Below are positions 59,948-64,000 of a stretch of 64,000 nucleotides of DNA, piece after piece; position 1 is the stretch's first letter, and each line of letters begins with the position of its first letter. The notes below the pieces were generated by a model that did no database searches, was not told the origin of the DNA, and saw only the letters and a program-made list of their open reading frames with translations. The position numbers and the translations under genes are program-made. The stretch lies in NCBI RefSeq assembly GCF_007680845.1, contig NZ_VEIY01000004.1, positions 266,410-330,409 of the forward strand. Reading direction: 5' to 3'. This DNA is from Curtobacterium pusillum (GTDB lineage: Bacteria; Actinomycetota; Actinomycetes; Actinomycetales; Microbacteriaceae).

Positions 59948-61484
59948 TGACAGGGGTCTCCCGTTCCTGGGTCATGTACTGCATGAGGACCTCGGGTGTG
60001 GCCTCGGAGCGGGGCACGTCGGCGGTGATCGTGCCCTCGGAGAGTGTGTAGATGCGATCGCAGATGCCGAGGAGTTCCGGGAGTTCGGAGGAGATCACGA
60101 TGATCCCCTTCCCCTGGTCCGCGAGGCTGTTGATGATCGTGTAGATCTCGTACTTCGCGCCGACGTCGATGCCGCGCGTGGGCTCGTCGAGGATGAGCAC
60201 GTCCGGGTCGGCGTACATCCACTTCGACAGGACGACCTTCTGCTGGTTCCCGCCGGAGAGCTTGCCCGTGACGACGTCGACGTTCGGCGCCTTGATGTTG
60301 AGGTTCTGGAGGAACTGCGTGGCGACGGTGGTCTCCTGCGACGCGTTGACGAACCCCCACTCGGCGAGCTTGCCGAGCGCCGAGCCGGAGATGTTCCGCT
60401 TGATGTCGTCGATCAGGTTGAGGCCGTAGCGCTTCCGGTCCTCGGTGACGTAGGCGATGCCGTTGTCGATCGCCTGCGACACCGTGTGCGTCTTCACCGG
60501 GGTGCCGCGCTTGTACACGGTGCCGCTGATGCCGGTGCCGTACGACTGCCCGAAGACGCTCATCGCGAGCTCGGTGCGCCCGGCGCCCATGAGTCCGGCG
60601 ATGCCGACGATCTCGCCCGCGCGGACGGTGAGGTTGGCCTGGTGGATGATCTCGCGACTGGCGTCGAGCGGGTGGTGGACGGTCCAGTCCTCGATGCGGA
60701 GGAGCTCCTCACCGACCCGCGACTCGTGCTCGGGGTACCGGTTCGACAGGTCGCGGCCGACCATGCCACGGATGATCCGGTCCTCCGACACGTCGTCGGC
60801 GTGCATGTCGAGCGTCTCGATGGTCTGCCCGTCGCGGATGATCGTGACCTTGTCCGCGATCGCCTTGATCTCGTTGAGCTTGTGGCTGATGATGATCGCC
60901 GTCATGCCCTCGGCCTGCAGCGACCGGATGAGGTCGAGCAGGTGCGCGGAGTCGTCGTCGTTCAGCGCCGCGGTCGGCTCGTCGAGGATGAGGAGCTTCA
61001 CCTTCTTCGACAGCGCCTTCGCGATCTCGACGAGCTGCTGCTTGCCGACGCCGATGTCGACGATCTTGGTGACCGGGTTGTCCTTGAGGCCCACGCGCTG
61101 CAGCAGCTCCGCGGCCGCCAGGTTCGTCTTGTTCCAGTCGATGAAGCCGCCCTTGGACCGCTCGTTGCCGAGGAAGATGTTCTCGGCGATCGACAGGAAC
61201 GGGCTGAGGGCGAGCTCCTGGTGGATGATCACGACGCCCGACGCTTCGGAGTCGTTGATGTCGCCGAACTCCACGGGCGCACCGTCGAGCAGGATCTGCC
61301 CGTCGAACGTCCCGTGCGGGTAGACCCCGGAGAGCACCTTCATCAGGGTGGACTTGCCGGCGCCGTTCTCGCCGCAGATCGCGTGGACCTGGCCGCGCTC
61401 GACCTCGATCGAGACCCCCTGCAGGGCCTTGACGCCGGGGAACGTCTTGGTGATGTCACGCATCTCGAGGATGGTGTCGGTCAT
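59934..61484 (-). CDS. mmsA: multiple monosaccharide ABC transporter ATP-binding protein (double ATPase)
   Basis: A 516-residue ATPase with two nucleotide-binding domains, as in AraG/XylG/GguA. The first half has Walker [17 protein letters not shown] and ISHKLNEI; the second has [14 protein letters not shown] and [16 protein letters not shown] 61484 follows a palindrome that separates it from the binding-protein gene. Confidence 0.95.
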   Translation of the reverse strand: MTDTILEMRDITKTFPGVKALQGVSIEVERGQVHAICGENGAGKSTLMKVLSGVYPHGTFDGQILLDGAPVEFGDINDSEASGVVIIHQELALSPFLSIAENIFLGNERSKGGFIDWNKTNLAAAELLQRVGLKDNPVTKIVDIGVGKQQLVEIAKALSKKVKLLILDEPTAALNDDDSAHLLDLIRSLQAEGMTAIIISHKLNEIKAIADKVTIIRDGQTIETLDMHADDVSEDRIIRGMVGRDLSNRYPEHESRVGEELLRIEDWTVHHPLDASREIIHQANLTVRAGEIVGIAGLMGAGRTELAMSVFGQSYGTGISGTVYKRGTPVKTHTVSQAIDNGIAYVTEDRKRYGLNLIDDIKRNISGSALGKLAEWGFVNASQETTVATQFLQNLNIKAPNVDVVTGKLSGGNQQKVVLSKWMYADPDVLILDEPTRGIDVGAKYEIYTIINSLADQGKGIIVISSELPELLGICDRIYTLSEGTITADVPRSEATPEVLMQYMTQERETPVNERA

Positions 61485-61531
61485 GTGGACCGCCTTCTGG
61501 GTCGTCCGCGCGTCGGCGCGCGGAAGGAGAA

Positions 61532-61573
61532 GGACGGGAGGCGCGGTGCGGGCCGGCACCGCGCCTCCAGTCC
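61532..61573. terminator. GGAGGCGCGGTGC palindrome between the binding-protein and ATPase genes
   Basis: GGAGGCGCGGTGC (61537-61549) pairs with GCACCGCGCCTCC (61556-61568), and an outer GGAC/GTCC adds four pairs with one mismatch. It lies inside the operon, after the binding-protein gene. Confidence 0.8.
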
Positions 61574-61588
61574 GGAGAGGGGTTGCGA

Positions 61589-62719
61589 CTACTTCAGGTC
61601 GGCTTCGGTGTAGTAGCCGGAGTCGATGAGCACCTTCTGGTAGTTCTCCTTGGTGACGACCGTCGGCTGGAAGAGGAAGGTCGGGACGACCTTCACCTTG
61701 TTGTCGTAGGTCTTGGTGTCGTTGACCTTCGGGGTCTTGCCGGAGAGCAGGTCCTCGGCCATCGACGCGGACTTCTCGGCCAGCTGGCGGGTGTCCTTGT
61801 AGATGGTGGAGTACTGCTGGCCCGCGATGATCGACTTGACGCTCGCGGCCTCGGCGTCCTGACCGGTGATGGTCGGGAGCGGTCGGCTGCTGGTGCCGTA
61901 GCCCGCGCCCTGGAGCGCGGAGATGATGCCGATCGACATGCCGTCGTACGGGGAGAGCACGCCGTTCAGCGTCGTCCCGCCGGAGTACGACTTCGCGACG
62001 AGGTTCTGCATGCGGGCCTTGGCGGTCGCCGGGTCCCACTGCAGCGTGGCGGCCTGGGTGAAGCCGTCCTGGCCGGAGCCGATCTTCAGCGTGCCGTCGT
62101 CGAGGTACGGCTTGAGGGTCTTCATCGCGCCGTTGAAGAAGAACGTGGCGTTGTTGTCGTCGGGCGAACCGGCGAACACCTCGATGTTGAACGGCCCCTT
62201 CTTGCCGGTCTTCTTGCCGTCCGCGTCGAGCACGCCGAGGCCGGTGAGCAGGCTGGTGGCCTGGTCGACGCCGACCTTCTCGTTGTCGAACGAGACGTAG
62301 TAGTCGACGTTCTTGTTGCCGGTGAGCAGGCGGTCGTAGGAGATGACCTTGATGCCGGCCTTCTTCGCCGCGTCGAGCTGGTCGGAGAGCGAACCGCCGT
62401 CGATGGACGCGAGGATGAGGACCTTCGCGCCCTTGGTGATCATGTTGCTGACCTGCTGGACCTGCTGCGGGATCTTGTTGTCCGCGTACTCGAGGTCGAC
62501 CTTGTAGCCGGCCTTCTCGAGGTCGCTCTTGACGGCGTTGCCGTCCTTGATCCAGCGCTCCGACACCTTGGTCGGCATTGCGACGCCGACGAGGGCGCCC
62601 TTGTTGTCGCTGCTGCTGCCGCCGCCGTCCGTGGACGCGCGGCCGCCGGCCGAACAGCCGGCCAGGGCGATGGCGATGCCGAGGGCGGCGACGCCCGCGA
62701 CGATCTTGCGCTTCATCAT
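61589..62719 (-). CDS. chvE: multiple monosaccharide ABC transporter substrate-binding lipoprotein (ChvE-like)
   Basis: A 376-residue sugar-binding lipoprotein. The signal peptide ends IALAGC with Cys22. The core has [39 protein letters not shown] and [16 protein letters not shown], all marks of ChvE-type proteins that bind arabinose, galactose, xylose and related aldoses. ATG 62719 has the GTGAGCGCTCAC operator and a strong promoter upstream. Its divergent neighbour is a LacI gene. Confidence 0.94.
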   Translation of the reverse strand: MMKRKIVAGVAALGIAIALAGCSAGGRASTDGGGSSSDNKGALVGVAMPTKVSERWIKDGNAVKSDLEKAGYKVDLEYADNKIPQQVQQVSNMITKGAKVLILASIDGGSLSDQLDAAKKAGIKVISYDRLLTGNKNVDYYVSFDNEKVGVDQATSLLTGLGVLDADGKKTGKKGPFNIEVFAGSPDDNNATFFFNGAMKTLKPYLDDGTLKIGSGQDGFTQAATLQWDPATAKARMQNLVAKSYSGGTTLNGVLSPYDGMSIGIISALQGAGYGTSSRPLPTITGQDAEAASVKSIIAGQQYSTIYKDTRQLAEKSASMAEDLLSGKTPKVNDTKTYDNKVKVVPTFLFQPTVVTKENYQKVLIDSGYYTEADLK

Positions 62720-62794
62720 CGAAGTACCTCTGTTCCTGCGCGTCGTCGTCGACGCGCTCGGTGCCGGGGCTGCTGTGCCCCGCGGGATCCGCTC

Positions 62795-62810
62795 ATGTGA
62801 GCGCTCACAT
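62795..62810. promoter_or_regulatory. LacI operator ATGTGAGCGCTCACAT
   Basis: A perfect 16-bp palindrome between the ChvE-like gene and the LacI gene. Its 12-bp core is found twice at the GH51 locus. It overlaps the -10 region of the promoter for the transporter operon. Confidence 0.85.
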
Positions 62811-62838
62811 AATGGGGGGTTCCGTGACGGGGTGTCAA
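62809..62838 (-). promoter_or_regulatory. candidate promoter of the ChvE-MmsAB operon
   Basis: On the minus strand TTGACA (62833-62838) and CATTAT (62809-62814) are 18 bases apart, close to the consensus. The operator overlaps the -10, so bound LacI would block RNA polymerase. Confidence 0.75.
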
Positions 62839-62899
62839 CTCATCGTGACCGTTTCGCGATCTTGTCGCCTCGGTCGTACCGCGCGGTACGGTTGGCGAC

Positions 62900-63949
62900 G
62901 TGACGACCACGACCGCGCTCGGGGGCGCCGGCGGCAGACCCCGCAAGGCGCCCACGATCTTCGACGTCGCCGAGCGCGCCGGGGTCTCGCACCAGACCGT
63001 CTCACGGGTCATCAACGGCGATCCGACGGTCCGCGAGCAGTACCGGACGCAGGTCGCCGACGCCGTCGCCGAGCTCGGGTACCGCCCCCGCGCCGCCGCC
63101 CGGGCGCTCGCCGGCGGACGCAGCCGTGCGCTCGGCATCATCACCGCGGGCGACGCGCTGTACGGGCCGTCGAGCACCGCGATCGGGTTCGAACGCGCCG
63201 CCCGCTCCGCCGGGTACCACGTGCTGCTGTCGACCCTGCCCGACGACCCGCGCCCGACCGACCTGTCCGGCGCGCTGACGACGCTGCTCGCCCAGGACGT
63301 CGCGGCGATCGTCCTGGTGGCCGCCGACAACCGGGTGCTCGACGCCCTCGCGTCGCTGACCGTGCCCGTCACGGTGCCCGTCGTGGTCGCGAACGCCGTG
63401 CAGCGCGATGCCGCCCGCGTGCCCACGGCACCCTCGGTGGCAGCGGTCGCGATCGACCAGTCCGCCGGGACGACGCTCGTGATGACGCACCTGTTCGACC
63501 ACGGGCACCGGCGGATCGTGCACATCGCCGGCCCCGGCGTCTCGCAGGAGTCCGAGGTCCGTCGGGCCACCTACGAGCGGATCATGCGCGACGCGGGCCT
63601 CGAGCCGGTCGTGCTCGACGGGGACTGGACGCCGGCGAGCGGGTTCGCGGCCGCGCGGACGATCGACGTCCACACGGTCGACGCGGTCTTCGCCGGGAAC
63701 GACCAGATGGCGCTCGGGGTCCTGCACGCGTTCGCGGAGGAAGGGCTCCGGGTCCCGGACGACATCGCGGTCGTCGGGTTCGACGACGTCCCCGAGGCCG
63801 CGCACTTCACGCCGCCGCTCACCACCGTGCGGCAGGACTTCCGGGCGATGGGGGAGCGGGTGCTCGACACCGTGCGGGCCCTCGTCGAGGGGGAGCCGCG
63901 GGACGAGACCCTGCTCGTGCCCGAGCTGGTGGTGCGGCGCTCCGCCTGA
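62900..63949 (+). CDS. LacI family transcriptional regulator
   Basis: A 349-residue LacI/GalR regulator. The HTH is APTIFDVAERAGVSHQTVSRVING (about residues 17-40) with the hinge GYRPRAAARALAGG. The sugar-binding domain ends FTPPLTTVRQDFRAMGERV. The start is GTG 62900. It is the only LacI gene beside the GTGAGCGCTCAC palindrome and is likely to control both this transporter and the GH51 locus. Confidence 0.92.
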   Translation: MTTTTALGGAGGRPRKAPTIFDVAERAGVSHQTVSRVINGDPTVREQYRTQVADAVAELGYRPRAAARALAGGRSRALGIITAGDALYGPSSTAIGFERAARSAGYHVLLSTLPDDPRPTDLSGALTTLLAQDVAAIVLVAADNRVLDALASLTVPVTVPVVVANAVQRDAARVPTAPSVAAVAIDQSAGTTLVMTHLFDHGHRRIVHIAGPGVSQESEVRRATYERIMRDAGLEPVVLDGDWTPASGFAAARTIDVHTVDAVFAGNDQMALGVLHAFAEEGLRVPDDIAVVGFDDVPEAAHFTPPLTTVRQDFRAMGERVLDTVRALVEGEPRDETLLVPELVVRRSA

Positions 63950-63951
63950 CG

Positions 63952-63976
63952 CGCGCGGCGCGGGCCGCGCCGCGCG
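63952..63976. terminator. GC hairpin after the LacI gene
   Basis: CGCGGCGCGG (63954-63963) pairs with CCGCGCCGCG (63965-63974), and the flanking pairs 952-953/975-976 also match. It lies just after the stop in the GC-only stretch that ends the window. Confidence 0.6.
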
Positions 63977-64000
63977 GGCGGCGCCGCGCGCTGCGGGCCG

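Noticed and set aside
1..64000. CRISPR arrays, insertion sequences, prophage or rRNA
   Set aside because: No regularly spaced repeat-spacer units, cas genes, transposase or integrase, phage structural genes or rRNA motifs were found.

Overview
The window is very GC-rich, with many GTG starts and gene ends that overlap by the four bases ATGA or GTGA. Together with a DtxR/IdeR-type iron box, GAF-ANTAR proteins, a WYL regulator and a ChvE-MmsAB sugar importer, this points to a high-GC actinobacterium. The gene families and the repeated GGAGGCGCGGTG palindromes suggest Microbacteriaceae, probably Curtobacterium or a relative; the genus is inference. It reads as ordinary chromosome with a large sugar-utilisation component. 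I see no insertion sequence, prophage, CRISPR array or rRNA.

Layout. 1-7.5 kb: a 5'-nucleotidase gene broken by an in-frame TAA, a pyruvate-oxidase-like enzyme, an isomerase/oxidoreductase pair, glucose-6-phosphate dehydrogenase, a dienelactone hydrolase and tRNA-Arg(ACG). 7.6-13.6 kb: TetR regulator, YbdK-type carboxylate-amine ligase, M20 dipeptidase, peroxiredoxin, Old Yellow Enzyme and an OhrR-like MarR regulator (a redox/thiol flavour). 14-17.4 kb: TetR-MMPL export operon with four operator half-sites. 17.4-25.4 kb: polyol dehydrogenase, WYL regulator, two VOC proteins, a hydrolase, and a coupled ABC ATPase-permease-histidine kinase-response regulator operon. 25.6-30.3 kb: class A penicillin-binding protein, XRE regulator, hydrolase, SDR. 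30.4-35.3 kb: ferric-siderophore uptake genes with two DtxR-type boxes. 35.7-42.3 kb: sugar ABC transporter divergent from a GH51 arabinofuranosidase, then an AraC regulator with an N-terminal peptide repeat. 42.6-44.2 kb: a degraded GAF-ANTAR gene next to an intact one. 44.4-50.8 kb: LacI-controlled galactoside importer and GH35 beta-galactosidase. 51-54.9 kb: a radical-SAM SPL-family protein followed by a nucleotidyltransferase/HEPN-like pair between perfect 30-bp direct repeats, then TetR and DoxX. 54.9-58.6 kb: NAD-binding reductase, CPBP protease, DUF2256/DUF3253 protein, GH13 amylase. 58.8-64 kb: ChvE-MmsAB importer with a divergent LacI regulator.

How the parts fit. The GH51 locus and the ChvE locus carry the same operator core, GTGAGCGCTCAC, and the only LacI gene next to that sequence is at 62.9 kb. 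A joint arabinose/hemicellulose regulon is therefore likely. The GH35 locus has its own LacI gene and a different operator, ATGTTGACGTCAACAT.

Most unusual structures: the nucleotidyltransferase/HEPN-like cassette flanked by a duplication of the SPL gene's 3' end; a four-copy, roughly 77-bp dispersed repeat in two intergenic clusters; a family of recurring palindromes that look like terminators; and a duplicated 30-bp motif centred on TGTCGTACGACA. All calls come from reading the sequence; no database search was run.
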